The translations under genes and the position numbers were made by a program. This document shows positions 51,890-60,929 of a DNA stretch of 64,000 nt, piece by piece; positions within the stretch are counted from its first letter, which is position 1, and each line of letters starts with the position of its first letter. The stretch is taken from NCBI GenBank assembly GCA_001899315.1, contig MOYA01000001.1, positions 1,518,884 through 1,582,883 of the forward strand, in the 5' to 3' direction. The notes beneath the pieces are model-generated. The model saw only the letters and a list, made by a program, of their open reading frames with translations, had not been told where the DNA came from and searched no databases. The stretch is from Candidatus Obscuribacter phosphatis. GTDB taxonomy: Bacteria > Cyanobacteriota > Vampirovibrionia > Obscuribacterales > Obscuribacteraceae.

Positions 51890-53116
51890 ATGCAAGCGAA
51901 AACAAATCGAACCGCAGCTCTTCTGGCACTATCGGTGCTTGCTTCTATGCAAGCTCTGTCTGTAGGAGTGCCGGCACAGGCTCGCGAGCACGCGATCAGC
52001 GTCTCTTCGCAATCAGTACTCTATGAAACCCAGATTAGCCCCACAGAAGCTAAGAAGCGACTGCTACAGCAGGAGCGGCAGAAGCTGGAAAGCCAGAAGC
52101 GCAGCTACCATGAAAAGGCGATGCAACTTCGCAAAGCTGAAGGCAAAGCTCTGAAGAAATTGAACGTTATTCAGAAGCAGCTAAATCAAACTACGGGCGA
52201 GCTCAAAAATACAAAACAAGCTGTTGCAGTCACCGAGCACAAGATGGTGGAAACCCAAGCCAGAATTGCCACAGTTCAAAATAAAGAAGGTAGTCTCAAA
52301 GCCTGCGCCAGCAGAAGACTTAGAGAAATTTATGAAGGCGAACGCTTATCCTTCGTCGAGATGCTCTTTCAAGTCGACAATCTTCAAAGCCTCTTGGACA
52401 GACTGTATTACCAAGAGAGAGTTGCCGAACAAGATCGTAAATTAATCGAAGAATTGAGAGCAAGACAGGCTCAGCTTGCTAAGCACAAAGAAGCTTTGTC
52501 AGAGAAGAAGAATGCCCTCGGAGAGATGGTCTCTCAGATAGCGCAAAAAGCTATGGCAATTGCAAAAGAAAAGCTCAGTCAGCAGCAAGTGGCAGATCAG
52601 CTGCGCGGACAAAGGGCATTTTACGAACAAGCCGAAAGGCAGCTGGCTAACGAATCGGCTGCTCTTGAAACCCAAATTTTTCGAATGGAAAACAGCAACC
52701 GCAAACGCGGCGGACCGATTGCTGTAGGAAGCGGCAATATGTGCATGCCATTGAGAGCTCCTGTTACATCACCCTTCGGTTGGCGATCGCATCCGATCTT
52801 TAGAGTGAGGAAATTTCACACAGGTGTGGACTTAGCAGGACCAAACCGCTCTCCCATTCGAGCTGCAGACGGCGGCAACGTTTTATTCACCGGCTGGTAT
52901 GGTGGCTACGGCAAAGTGGTCATCGTTAGCCACGGCAACAATATGGCCACCCTATACGCTCACCTTTCTAGAATCGCCGTATCTGTCGGAGATAATGTCA
53001 CCAAGGGCGATGTAATTGCTTACGAAGGCACCACCGGCTATTCGACCGGACCTCACTTGCACTTCGAAGTTCGCGTCAATGGTAAACCTCAGAACCCACT
53101 TAGCTACGTAAGGTAA
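51890..53116 (+). CDS. EnvC-like M23 peptidoglycan endopeptidase
   Basis: A 408-residue exported protein. Signal peptide MQAKTNRTAALLALSVLASM with cleavage near PAQA. Residues about 50-260 form long coiled coils (KRLLQQERQKLESQKR and others) as in EnvC and related septal hydrolases. The C-terminal LytM/M23 domain has FHTGVDLAGP (zinc His and Asp), YGKVVIVSHGN and the HLHFEVRV motif, so the zinc site is complete and it could cleave cross-links directly. GGAG precedes the ATG. It is convergent with the kinase operon, 5 bases apart. Confidence 0.92.
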   Translation: MQAKTNRTAALLALSVLASMQALSVGVPAQAREHAISVSSQSVLYETQISPTEAKKRLLQQERQKLESQKRSYHEKAMQLRKAEGKALKKLNVIQKQLNQTTGELKNTKQAVAVTEHKMVETQARIATVQNKEGSLKACASRRLREIYEGERLSFVEMLFQVDNLQSLLDRLYYQERVAEQDRKLIEELRARQAQLAKHKEALSEKKNALGEMVSQIAQKAMAIAKEKLSQQQVADQLRGQRAFYEQAERQLANESAALETQIFRMENSNRKRGGPIAVGSGNMCMPLRAPVTSPFGWRSHPIFRVRKFHTGVDLAGPNRSPIRAADGGNVLFTGWYGGYGKVVIVSHGNNMATLYAHLSRIAVSVGDNVTKGDVIAYEGTTGYSTGPHLHFEVRVNGKPQNPLSYVR

Positions 53117-53121
53117 GAGTT

Positions 53122-55437
53122 TTAAAAATCTTCGCCGCTTCGGCTCTCCAAACCTGGAGGCATGAGCTGCATGTAGGTGCTGTCATATATCGGCTCTGTC
53201 TGAAAGCCAGGAATTTCCGCTTTAAACTTAGCAAGCTCATCTTCTGACCAATGTCGGTCAAGATACAAATGCTTTAGCTTCTTCATCTTTTTGAAAGCCA
53301 TGAGAGATGCAGGAGTAAGCTTGCTCCTTCTAATTCTTAGAGTTTCAAGATTAGGTATCTTAGCAATTTCAGAAAGCTCACCATCAGTAGTATCAGTGGC
53401 GACCAGCCATAACTCATTCAGATTAGAGGACTTCTGCAAGCTTGGATAGAGCGAGGGAGTATCTGCGATTCGCTTCAATTTGAGAATCTTCAACTTAGGC
53501 AAAATCTTTAAACGAGCAACATCGCCACCACTGATTTCTGGACCGCAAAGCCCTAAACCTATCAACCAAGGCATCTTTTCTACTTTAGACAAGACTGTCT
53601 TATCGATGTCGCACTCATCATAACGCTCATGCCGAGGTATGCACTTACTAAGCGGATTAAAGAAAGACAACACCCTCAGCGACTTCCAGGACATGCAGCG
53701 ATTGAGTATGTGTTCATATTTGTTGCTAATGAACTCGAGCCCATACAAATCGCCATCAGCAAAGTAATCAATTAGCTCAGGATAGTCTCTAGTTCCGGCA
53801 TTCAAATAGAACGTAACCGGTTCATCTTTCTTTCTTGCAATAAAGCCATAAGCATGTCTCGGATTGCTGGAGCCAATTTGTATCTCTCCAGCTACAAAAT
53901 CATTTGGGAAGACAAAACCAGGTTGCGGCTTTCTTGTAGCATACCTAAATCCTGGTCTCTTTGACAAAATGAACTTCTGAGTAGCTATATATTGAGCTTG
54001 TTCCAGTGGTTTATAGCGAAACAAATAAAAGCTATCAACTGCCTCAAACTCTTCTTGCGTCGCCCCAGCTGCATCTAATCCCGCACCAGCCTCTACACGC
54101 GGCGACTCCAAAACACTTCTCATTTTATACGGTCGCTCAAAACTCTCTTTGCGTGGATCTTGCTGAAGATCCTTTGCCGCGCTCGCAACCTGCCTGTCCA
54201 CAATCTTCTCAATTTTTGTAGGTTGAGTAGAAAACTTCTGCTGACTCCAGAAAACTGCGCCTGAACCAAAGGCAAGAGAGATTGCTATCAATGCTGGAGC
54301 GAAAATTCGGCTACCAATTCCAGCACTTTCAGGCTCTGAATCTTCAGCATCTTCGTCCGGATCGGATTCAAGCATCTCCTCTTGACGTAATCTCAATTCC
54401 AAAGCAACAGGCTTGCCACCAAGCACTCTCTCAAAATCATGAAGCAAAGCCTTAGTATCTCTATAGCGATTCTCTGGATTCTTGGCTAGCATTTTCCTCA
54501 AGCAGTCTTCCAGTGGACCAGGAAAATCCCCCTGAGGATTGACGGAAGTGAGAGTCGGCGGTTCCATGTTTAGATGCATATAGAAAGTTTGAAACGGATT
54601 GCCACCCCTGAAGGGTGGACGACCGGTCAAGGTTTCAAACAAAGAACAACCGAGTGAGTAGATGTCGGATCTTCCATCAACAGTGGTGCCTTCGCATTGT
54701 TCTGGGCTCATATAGAAAGGCGTGCCAAAAATGCTGCCTGTTGCAGTGTGGCTCTGAGAGCCAATATTCAATCTAGCGATACCAAAATCTACCAATCGGG
54801 TCTGCAATTCGCCATACTTTTCCCCGGCGATAAGCATTATATTTGAAGGCTTGACGTCTCTATGAACAATGCCGCGTTCGTGGGCAACTCCCAGAGCTTC
54901 TGCCACCTCTGAGAAAATGCCTATAGCCTGCTCGAAATGCAAAGGACCATTGTTCTTGATATGAGCCGAAAGAGTCTCACCATCAAGCAAATCCATGACA
55001 TAGTAAATGCATCGACCACGGTCTACACCCATATTGTGGACGCTGACAATGGCTCTATGTCTAAGTCGCGCCAGCACCATCGCCTCAGCCTTAAATCGAG
55101 CCAGAACAATTTCGTCAACTTCCGCCTTGTTTATTAGTTTTAGCGCATAAAGCTTACCCAGTAATTTATGTCGGGCAGCAAAAACCACACCCATGCCGCC
55201 GCGCCCCAAAACAGAGACAAGCTCATATACGCCATCTACGACATCGCCAACTTTGTACTGCTGACTAAAAACCGACGCTGTTGAGACGAAACCCGGGCTA
55301 TGAATTGGACCGGTAGGCTCAGAAGGAAAACCGTAAGGAGAAAGCGATGATTCTGAATCTTCCTGTGCTGAGATACGGTCGCACTCAGAAAAGCCTGACC
55401 CACCAGTACCACCAACATTCGAAGAACTAGGACTCAA
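53122..55437 (-). CDS. Receptor-type Ser/Thr kinase with LRR-like C-terminal domain (kinase B)
   Basis: A 771-residue Hanks-type kinase. A Ser/Gly-rich N-terminal 65 residues precede the kinase domain (about 70-345): GRGGMGVVFAARH, YALKLI, HRDVKPSNIM, DFGIAR, SPEQCEG, SDIYSLGCSLFE. An acidic linker leads to one membrane helix (IFAPALIAISLAFGSGAVFW). The external part has a domain with FFNPLSKCI and YDECD, then leucine-rich repeats (LKILKLKRI, LNELWLVAT, LETLRIRRSKLTPASL, LKHLYLDRHW). The C-terminal half is clearly paralogous to kinase A just upstream. The start is TTG with only AAGAA upstream. It is third gene of the RelA/SpoT-like operon. Confidence 0.9.
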   Translation of the reverse strand: MSPSSSNVGGTGGSGFSECDRISAQEDSESSLSPYGFPSEPTGPIHSPGFVSTASVFSQQYKVGDVVDGVYELVSVLGRGGMGVVFAARHKLLGKLYALKLINKAEVDEIVLARFKAEAMVLARLRHRAIVSVHNMGVDRGRCIYYVMDLLDGETLSAHIKNNGPLHFEQAIGIFSEVAEALGVAHERGIVHRDVKPSNIMLIAGEKYGELQTRLVDFGIARLNIGSQSHTATGSIFGTPFYMSPEQCEGTTVDGRSDIYSLGCSLFETLTGRPPFRGGNPFQTFYMHLNMEPPTLTSVNPQGDFPGPLEDCLRKMLAKNPENRYRDTKALLHDFERVLGGKPVALELRLRQEEMLESDPDEDAEDSEPESAGIGSRIFAPALIAISLAFGSGAVFWSQQKFSTQPTKIEKIVDRQVASAAKDLQQDPRKESFERPYKMRSVLESPRVEAGAGLDAAGATQEEFEAVDSFYLFRYKPLEQAQYIATQKFILSKRPGFRYATRKPQPGFVFPNDFVAGEIQIGSSNPRHAYGFIARKKDEPVTFYLNAGTRDYPELIDYFADGDLYGLEFISNKYEHILNRCMSWKSLRVLSFFNPLSKCIPRHERYDECDIDKTVLSKVEKMPWLIGLGLCGPEISGGDVARLKILPKLKILKLKRIADTPSLYPSLQKSSNLNELWLVATDTTDGELSEIAKIPNLETLRIRRSKLTPASLMAFKKMKKLKHLYLDRHWSEDELAKFKAEIPGFQTEPIYDSTYMQLMPPGLESRSGEDF

Positions 55438-55509
55438 TTCTTTTCTTCAGTCTACATTAAGCAAGGGGAATAGAATGATATCCATTGCCTACTCAATTTT
55501 CAACCTGGA

Positions 55510-57894
55510 CTAATTTGCCGCTGCAGGGAACAAAGAACGTCCCGGAAACATCTCCCAGTAGGTAAAATCTACCATTGGTTCATAATGGCAATCAGGAATC
55601 TTGCTCTTGAGTCTCTGGAATTCTCTTGCTGTGCCTTTATTGATCCATTTTGTATCCAAATAGAGAGTCTTCAAGTTAGACATTCGACAGAAAGCATCAA
55701 CGCTGGCAGGAGTAAGAAATGACCTTCGAATGCGCAGCCGTTCAAGATTCTTCAACGCTGATAGAGCCTCAAGATCTTTATCCCTCAATCCGCAATCAAT
55801 AATCCAGAGTTCCTTTATGTTGGGATAGCGCTTGAGTAAGAGCAAAACTTTATCTATGTCTGTAGATCTCTTCAACTTGAGCGTATGGAGCCTCCTAATG
55901 AGCTTCATTGACGCTAAGTGTTCTGCTTTGAGGTGCACTGCGGGCAGTCCCAAGGATACTAATGAACCTAACTTATCAATCTCTCGCAGATCCTCTGGTT
56001 TCACAGTGCATTCTTCATACTTATTTAGGTTAATGATGCACTTTGTCAGCGAGTTGAAGAAACACACTTCCTTTAGGTTCGGAATTCTCTCAAGGTTTTT
56101 CAGGGTAGAATTTAGATCCTTAAAGAAAAACTCTATGTTCCTTACTCTTATTCCCTGCTGACAAAGAATAGGCAAAAATCGAAGCAACTCAGGATAGTCC
56201 TGAGTCTGATATCCAAAGAAAATCGAGATCTCACTATCCTTGCTAACCGTTAGCTTGTCAGCGACCATTCTGGGTTCTTCAGCGCCTCTAGAAACAGCAC
56301 ATAAATAAATATCTTTTGGAAAGTGCATTTCTAGATCGTCGCCATCTTTCACAAAAGATATTGGAGGCGAGGAATTGTTGGAAATAAAAGCCTCGTAGCG
56401 CTCTTTGTACTTGTCATGATATTGTTCCTGCAGATCCTCCCAATTGAGATTCATTAGCCGATTAAGCTCGTCTTGGGTTGCGCCAACGGCGACAAGATTA
56501 GACTTTCTAATGACACCATCAGCAAAACCCTTAATGAGATCATTGTCAATAAAATGATTCGCTTTTGTACTCTTTGGTTCATTAACGATAGTCTTCCCAT
56601 TAACATCTGGAAGGCTACTCGATTCAGACTGCACAGAGTCATCGTAAGAGGAATCGAAAGCAGCAAATTTCTTTTCCTCAGGCAACTTTTTCTCAGTCCT
56701 GAGTACAGTCACGAATCCGATTCCACCCAAAATCATAATTACCGCTATCAACCCGATAATGGCATTACGCAAAACGATATTAGCGGAGGCAAATGGCGAA
56801 CCCAATTCATCTTCGAAGGAATCTCTAGTTGCTTCACCAGCTCTTGAATTAACACCGTCTTTAGTACTAGCCTGTCGCGAAAAGCTGCGATTTTTGGGAT
56901 GCTCGATACTAGTGGAAACTCTATTTCCGCCTGTCCTACCGGCTCGATAATTTTGTACAGGCTGTCCTGCCAGAATACGCTCAAGGTCATGAGCAACCTC
57001 TTCCATATTCTGATATCTTTCACTCTGACCTTTAGCAAGTATTTTTTCCATAAATATTTGCAGCGCATCGACAGTAATTGATTCGCCTAGAAACTCGCAC
57101 AAGTCGGGAACAGGCGCGGATTGATGCATTTCAAAAGTCTGAAAGGCATTATCACCTACAAATGGAGGTCGACCAGTCAAGGTCTCAAATATGGTGCAGC
57201 CCAGCGAGTAAATGTCAGCTCTTTGATCTAATTTCTTTCCTTCAATTTGTTCGGGGCTCATATAGAAAGGCGTGCCAAACACCAAACCAGTGGCAGTCAT
57301 AGCCTGTGAACGTCCGGTTGAATCAACTAACCTGGCAAGACCGAAGTCCGTCAGCTTTAGTTGGCTTACTCTGCCATAATCAGATTCGATAGCCATCAAA
57401 TTTGATGGCTTGATGTCTCGATGGACAACACCTTTGCGGTGAGCGGCACTTAGTGCCGATGTAAGCTCAAGAAACAATGGCAATGCAATCTGAGGGCTAA
57501 GTGGACCATCTCTTTTGAGAACCTGATCAAGACCTCGACCTTTAAGCAAGTCCATAACAAAATAAGGACAAACGCCGGCATCAACGCCCATATTATGAAT
57601 GCCGACTATACCTGGATGATTCAGCCTAGCCAAGGCTCTAGCTTCTTGCTCGAAACGAGTCCATGTCTCAGCATTCAAATTCTTACCAGAGATGATCTTG
57701 AGGGCATACTCACGGTTCAAAACCAAGTGTCGGCATGAGAATACTACTCCCATACCACCTCGACCAAGAAACTTGAGCAGCAAATAAGTGTTGTCGACTT
57801 TATCGCCCGGCAAATAGTTCTTGATTGAACCGGATGAGGTGACTATGTGAAAGCCTCTTGTCCCAGCTTGATCTTCAGGTCTAGGCTCATCCAT
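55510..57894 (-). CDS. Receptor-type Ser/Thr kinase with LRR-like C-terminal domain (kinase A)
   Basis: A 794-residue Hanks-type kinase: GRGGMGVVFSCRH, YALKII, HRDIKPSNLM, DFGLARL, SPEQIEGKK, SDIYSLGC-like (ADIYSLGCTIFE). A basic Ser-rich linker is followed by one membrane helix (IIGLIAVIMILGGIGFVTVL) and an extracytoplasmic domain with FFNSLTKCI, YEECT and LRR-like segments (LHTLKLKRSTD, IKELWIIDCGL, LERLRIRRSFLTPASV, LKTLYLDTKW). All active-site residues are present. ATG 57894 with GAGAAG upstream is preferred; TTG 57909 would overlap the RelA/SpoT-like stop by 4 bases. Tandem duplicate of kinase B. Confidence 0.9.
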   Translation of the reverse strand: MDEPRPEDQAGTRGFHIVTSSGSIKNYLPGDKVDNTYLLLKFLGRGGMGVVFSCRHLVLNREYALKIISGKNLNAETWTRFEQEARALARLNHPGIVGIHNMGVDAGVCPYFVMDLLKGRGLDQVLKRDGPLSPQIALPLFLELTSALSAAHRKGVVHRDIKPSNLMAIESDYGRVSQLKLTDFGLARLVDSTGRSQAMTATGLVFGTPFYMSPEQIEGKKLDQRADIYSLGCTIFETLTGRPPFVGDNAFQTFEMHQSAPVPDLCEFLGESITVDALQIFMEKILAKGQSERYQNMEEVAHDLERILAGQPVQNYRAGRTGGNRVSTSIEHPKNRSFSRQASTKDGVNSRAGEATRDSFEDELGSPFASANIVLRNAIIGLIAVIMILGGIGFVTVLRTEKKLPEEKKFAAFDSSYDDSVQSESSSLPDVNGKTIVNEPKSTKANHFIDNDLIKGFADGVIRKSNLVAVGATQDELNRLMNLNWEDLQEQYHDKYKERYEAFISNNSSPPISFVKDGDDLEMHFPKDIYLCAVSRGAEEPRMVADKLTVSKDSEISIFFGYQTQDYPELLRFLPILCQQGIRVRNIEFFFKDLNSTLKNLERIPNLKEVCFFNSLTKCIINLNKYEECTVKPEDLREIDKLGSLVSLGLPAVHLKAEHLASMKLIRRLHTLKLKRSTDIDKVLLLLKRYPNIKELWIIDCGLRDKDLEALSALKNLERLRIRRSFLTPASVDAFCRMSNLKTLYLDTKWINKGTAREFQRLKSKIPDCHYEPMVDFTYWEMFPGRSLFPAAAN

Positions 57895-57905
57895 AAAATA
57901 GCTTC

Positions 57906-59033
57906 TCAATCACTCTGAATGATCTGAACGTTTGCTAAATCGCATTCGAAAGATGTCTCTTCAGCTAGAAAAAGCATGCGCAAGAGATCTCTATAGAATC
58001 CATAAAGTGGGATTCTCTCTGCTAATTCCGCTCTCATGGCGTCGCGCCGCCTCTTAAAAGATCGATGAGAGGGGCCAGCCATATGGTCAATTTCAAGATA
58101 ATAATTGCTTAGCGGCTGCACCTGAATCTCGAAGAGTCTCTCATTCCAAAGAACAACACTCTTAAGGGCTCGCCACCCCGTCTGTTTCATAACTTCGGGA
58201 GCGCAGTTGAGATAGTCTTTGGTTTCAATAAAGTGCAAAGCTTGAGGTTCGTATTCTGATTCGGTGTCGATATCTACAGCTTCATCACTGAGCTTGTATA
58301 ACTCGAGTCTCTCTCGATTGAGGCGACTTGCAGTAAGTGCTTCCAATTCATCGTGCACTTCCATGCATGCTTGATCATCTTCGCAGACTATCTTGATGCC
58401 GAAGATGTCTTTGACATACTTACTGAACTGCTTGAAGTGCTTGTCTCTGGAGACAAGCTCACCTACGCCAAACAGTTCATCCGTCACTTTATTCCAAAGC
58501 TCTTCCTCAGCCTTAACCCTGCTAGTAAGACGATTTACCTTAGACAATCTATGTTCTAGCGGAATATACTCTACGAAGTTAGCAGATAGTTCTAAAGGCA
58601 CCCAGCCATCTTTGCTGCGATATCTGAAGCGATCAAGCATATGTTCACCGAGGTCGATATCAGTGACACTAAGCAAAGTGTCCCTATCGATTTTCTCTCT
58701 GATCAGAAATGGACGCTCACTAACGCCAGGAAGCGTACCGATAACATTGCTATGCAGCTCGAACTCTCCCAAGAGCATCGACGCCAATAGATGGGCAAGA
58801 GTATGAAGGTTTCTCTCGCCTTCCAAAATGCTCTGACGAAAGGCCTCACGCACAGATAGAAGCAGACTTCTGCTTATCTTGATTTCAACCTTTGCGGTGC
58901 CTTCCTCCATCTCCTGTTTTTTAGAAGAGAGATAATGCATAAACTGGTGAAGGACCGGTTCATGTATTGCCATTTCTAAAGGAGATCCAACCGGCTGCAC
59001 TCTTTCCCGCCCCTCTAATTTAGAATATTTCAA
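57906..59033 (-). CDS. Divergent RelA/SpoT-like nucleotidyltransferase-domain protein
   Basis: A 375-residue soluble protein. Residues about 170-325 follow the RelA/SpoT synthetase pattern: SRVKAEEELWNKV (R172, K174, K182), VKDIFGIKIV with D209, TKDYLNCAPEVMKQTGWRAL (K272-D273-Y274, P279, G286) and FEIQVQPLSNYYLEIDHMAG with E302 and Q304. Differences from synthetases include GWRALK for GYQSLH and EIQVQ for EIQIR. There is no HD hydrolase, TGS or ACT domain. The N-terminal 165 residues are unknown. Starts TTG 59033, GTG 59000 (GAGGGG upstream) and ATG 58973 are possible. It is the first gene of an operon with two receptor kinases. Activity is not certain: it may make an alarmone, modify RNA or be a binding protein. 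Confidence 0.6.
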   Translation of the reverse strand: MKYSKLEGRERVQPVGSPLEMAIHEPVLHQFMHYLSSKKQEMEEGTAKVEIKISRSLLLSVREAFRQSILEGERNLHTLAHLLASMLLGEFELHSNVIGTLPGVSERPFLIREKIDRDTLLSVTDIDLGEHMLDRFRYRSKDGWVPLELSANFVEYIPLEHRLSKVNRLTSRVKAEEELWNKVTDELFGVGELVSRDKHFKQFSKYVKDIFGIKIVCEDDQACMEVHDELEALTASRLNRERLELYKLSDEAVDIDTESEYEPQALHFIETKDYLNCAPEVMKQTGWRALKSVVLWNERLFEIQVQPLSNYYLEIDHMAGPSHRSFKRRRDAMRAELAERIPLYGFYRDLLRMLFLAEETSFECDLANVQIIQSD

Positions 59034-59069
59034 AGTTTAGCAAGAAAGTACCTATTAAAGGACCGTCTC

Positions 59070-60335
59070 ATGAAAGTTCATCTTCACAAGTTGCGTACGA
59101 GAATTAGCTACCTTTTGCTCTCAGCGATAGTTTCATTGTCGCAAATCTCTTCCGCACTTGCTGAAAGTGCCGTGACCGACCCCGCTAGTCGCACTCCTGA
59201 ACAGAATGAATCTATAAAGCTGAAAAGCGAAATTTGGTCAAAGCGGAGAATGGAGGCAGAAAAACTCCTTAGTCAAGGACGCAGGGAAGACGCTGCCAAA
59301 ATTGTCGAAGAGACCTTGAACGAAAGAAGGATTCTGGGGCTTGACCTGCTCTCAGAACTTGATTTTCTCGGCGACCTATATGCAAAAGGTGGTAATTCGG
59401 AAAAGTGCCTGCATTACTATGAAGAGATGCTCTCCCAGCGACAGAAACAATGTGAAGTCGAGGAAGATTCAACCCTCATCTATCCATTGGAAAAGTATGC
59501 TGGCGCTCTTGAGAAATTCGGGAAGAGAGATAAAGCGGGGCAGCTGAGAAAGCGAGTAGCGACCATTCAAAGACTGCAAAAGACGAAGCCGTCCTTTGTT
59601 GCGCCTGAAAAGCTTAGTGAACAAACTAGGCTCAAAGAGGCAGAGAGATGCAGAGTTTACGGAGCAAATCTTATCAAGGCCGATCTCTATGAGCGGGCAC
59701 AGATTTATCTAGAAAATTCTCTCAAACTAAACAAGAATGATGCGCAGACCTATCTGCTATTGGCTCAGGTTTACTGCTGGCAAGATAAATTCGTCAAAGC
59801 CAAAGGTCTATTGGATACTGCAATAAAGCTAAATCCCAGCTTTAGCCAAGCCTATCGAGACCGGGGTTATATTTGGCAGAATCAAAAGCAGTACAGTAAG
59901 GCAATCGAAGACTTTGAGAAAGCTCATATTTTGAACAAAGAAGACCTAGACTCACTTGGCGCTAAAGCTAAACTGCTGGACAATACGGGGAAGCACGCAG
60001 ACGCTATAAAGACCTACTCTCAGATAATCACTGAGAATGAGGCTCTCTACTGGCCCTATATACAAAGAGCAGTGGCTTACACTAATCTGAAAGACTATGA
60101 AAAGGCTATTGCAGACTATACAGTTTTGGTGAAAAGAGCACCGTCAGACAGCGATTATCGTGAGTTCAGGGCTGAAACAGAGGTAAAAGCAGGGAAATTG
60201 GCGGAAGCGCTGAGAGACTATAAGGAATTGGTGCACCTAAAGCCGGGAAACACCTATTTCAAACAAAAGCTGATTGAGGTGGAACAAAAGATAAAGACTA
60301 CTAAAGAAGACTCTAGTTCGTCACTAAGGAATTGA
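59070..60335 (+). CDS. Exported TPR protein
   Basis: A 421-residue protein with a signal peptide (ISYLLLSAIVSLSQISSALA). An N-terminal helical region (about 45-170) resembles Kinesin-light-chain-type TPRs (LDFLGDLYAKGGNSEKCLHY). From about 195 there are five or six canonical TPRs (AQTYLLLAQVYCWQDKFVKA, QAYRDRGYIWQNQKQYSKA, ALYWPYIQRAVAYTNLKDYE). The C-terminus is Ser-rich. It is divergent from the RelA/SpoT-like operon with only 36-96 bases between starts, and it overlaps the next minus-strand gene by 12 bases tail to tail. Probably a periplasmic scaffold. Confidence 0.8.
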   Translation: MKVHLHKLRTRISYLLLSAIVSLSQISSALAESAVTDPASRTPEQNESIKLKSEIWSKRRMEAEKLLSQGRREDAAKIVEETLNERRILGLDLLSELDFLGDLYAKGGNSEKCLHYYEEMLSQRQKQCEVEEDSTLIYPLEKYAGALEKFGKRDKAGQLRKRVATIQRLQKTKPSFVAPEKLSEQTRLKEAERCRVYGANLIKADLYERAQIYLENSLKLNKNDAQTYLLLAQVYCWQDKFVKAKGLLDTAIKLNPSFSQAYRDRGYIWQNQKQYSKAIEDFEKAHILNKEDLDSLGAKAKLLDNTGKHADAIKTYSQIITENEALYWPYIQRAVAYTNLKDYEKAIADYTVLVKRAPSDSDYREFRAETEVKAGKLAEALRDYKELVHLKPGNTYFKQKLIEVEQKIKTTKEDSSSSLRN

Positions 60336-60842
60336 TATCTGAACCGGCGCAGCCTTAATAGTATCATCCACGGTGAACAGCACTTGCGAATTACCAGAGG
60401 GTAGATTCTCAAGACTGACTTCTGAAGTAGCAACGGCACCGGGCTCGATATTTACTTTGCTTCGAGAACCAAGACCATCATTCTGCTTGCTGGAAATGAA
60501 TATCTGGTCCGCGGGAATCTTGAATGGTATTTCGTCCCAGCCGCGGTTCAAGGCTTTTCTCGTGACACTTCCGGTCGTCACTTCCGCTCTAAAGTGACGA
60601 GAAGGCATGCCTGATGCATCGTTAGCCCGAAGGTAAGTATAAGGCTTAGTATCGGCGTTCTTGACAGTGAGGAGAAAAGTTTGACTCTTCTGCTCATTTG
60701 CGAGGGGTTGGACAGCCAGTTCTAGTTTGATGTTCTGGGGCTTTTCCTCCTGAAACTTCAAAGAGAACGCACAGATGAGAACAAGACAGGTAATTACTGT
60801 CAGCGATGCATTGTTCTTTATGAACTCCAGAATTTTATTCAT
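60324..60842 (-). CDS. Membrane-anchored protein of unknown function
   Basis: A 172-residue protein. ATG 60842 is preferred over 60848, with AGAGGA 8 bases before. One N-terminal hydrophobic helix (LTVITCLVLICAFSL) is followed by a beta-rich extracytoplasmic domain (IKLELAVQPLANEQKSQTFL, VNIEPGAVATSEVSLENL), like an immunoglobulin-type or DUF fold. No enzyme motif. Its 3' end overlaps the TPR gene tail to tail. Confidence 0.6.
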   Translation of the reverse strand: MNKILEFIKNNASLTVITCLVLICAFSLKFQEEKPQNIKLELAVQPLANEQKSQTFLLTVKNADTKPYTYLRANDASGMPSRHFRAEVTTGSVTRKALNRGWDEIPFKIPADQIFISSKQNDGLGSRSKVNIEPGAVATSEVSLENLPSGNSQVLFTVDDTIKAAPVQISIP

Positions 60843-60929
60843 GCCCATGGTCCTCTAAACAATGACTTGATCGTACCAGATCGAATCATTGCAAAACAGA
60901 CTTCCTACATCGCCGGCGATACCAAAGGA

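Noticed and set aside
51838-52026. 62-residue ORF overlapping the M23 peptidase start
   Set aside because: It runs in another frame through the signal-peptide coding region, has no ribosome site and looks like a shadow.
57906-59033. A full bifunctional SpoT/Rel enzyme
   Set aside because: No HD hydrolase, TGS or ACT motifs are present and the length is half that of Rel.
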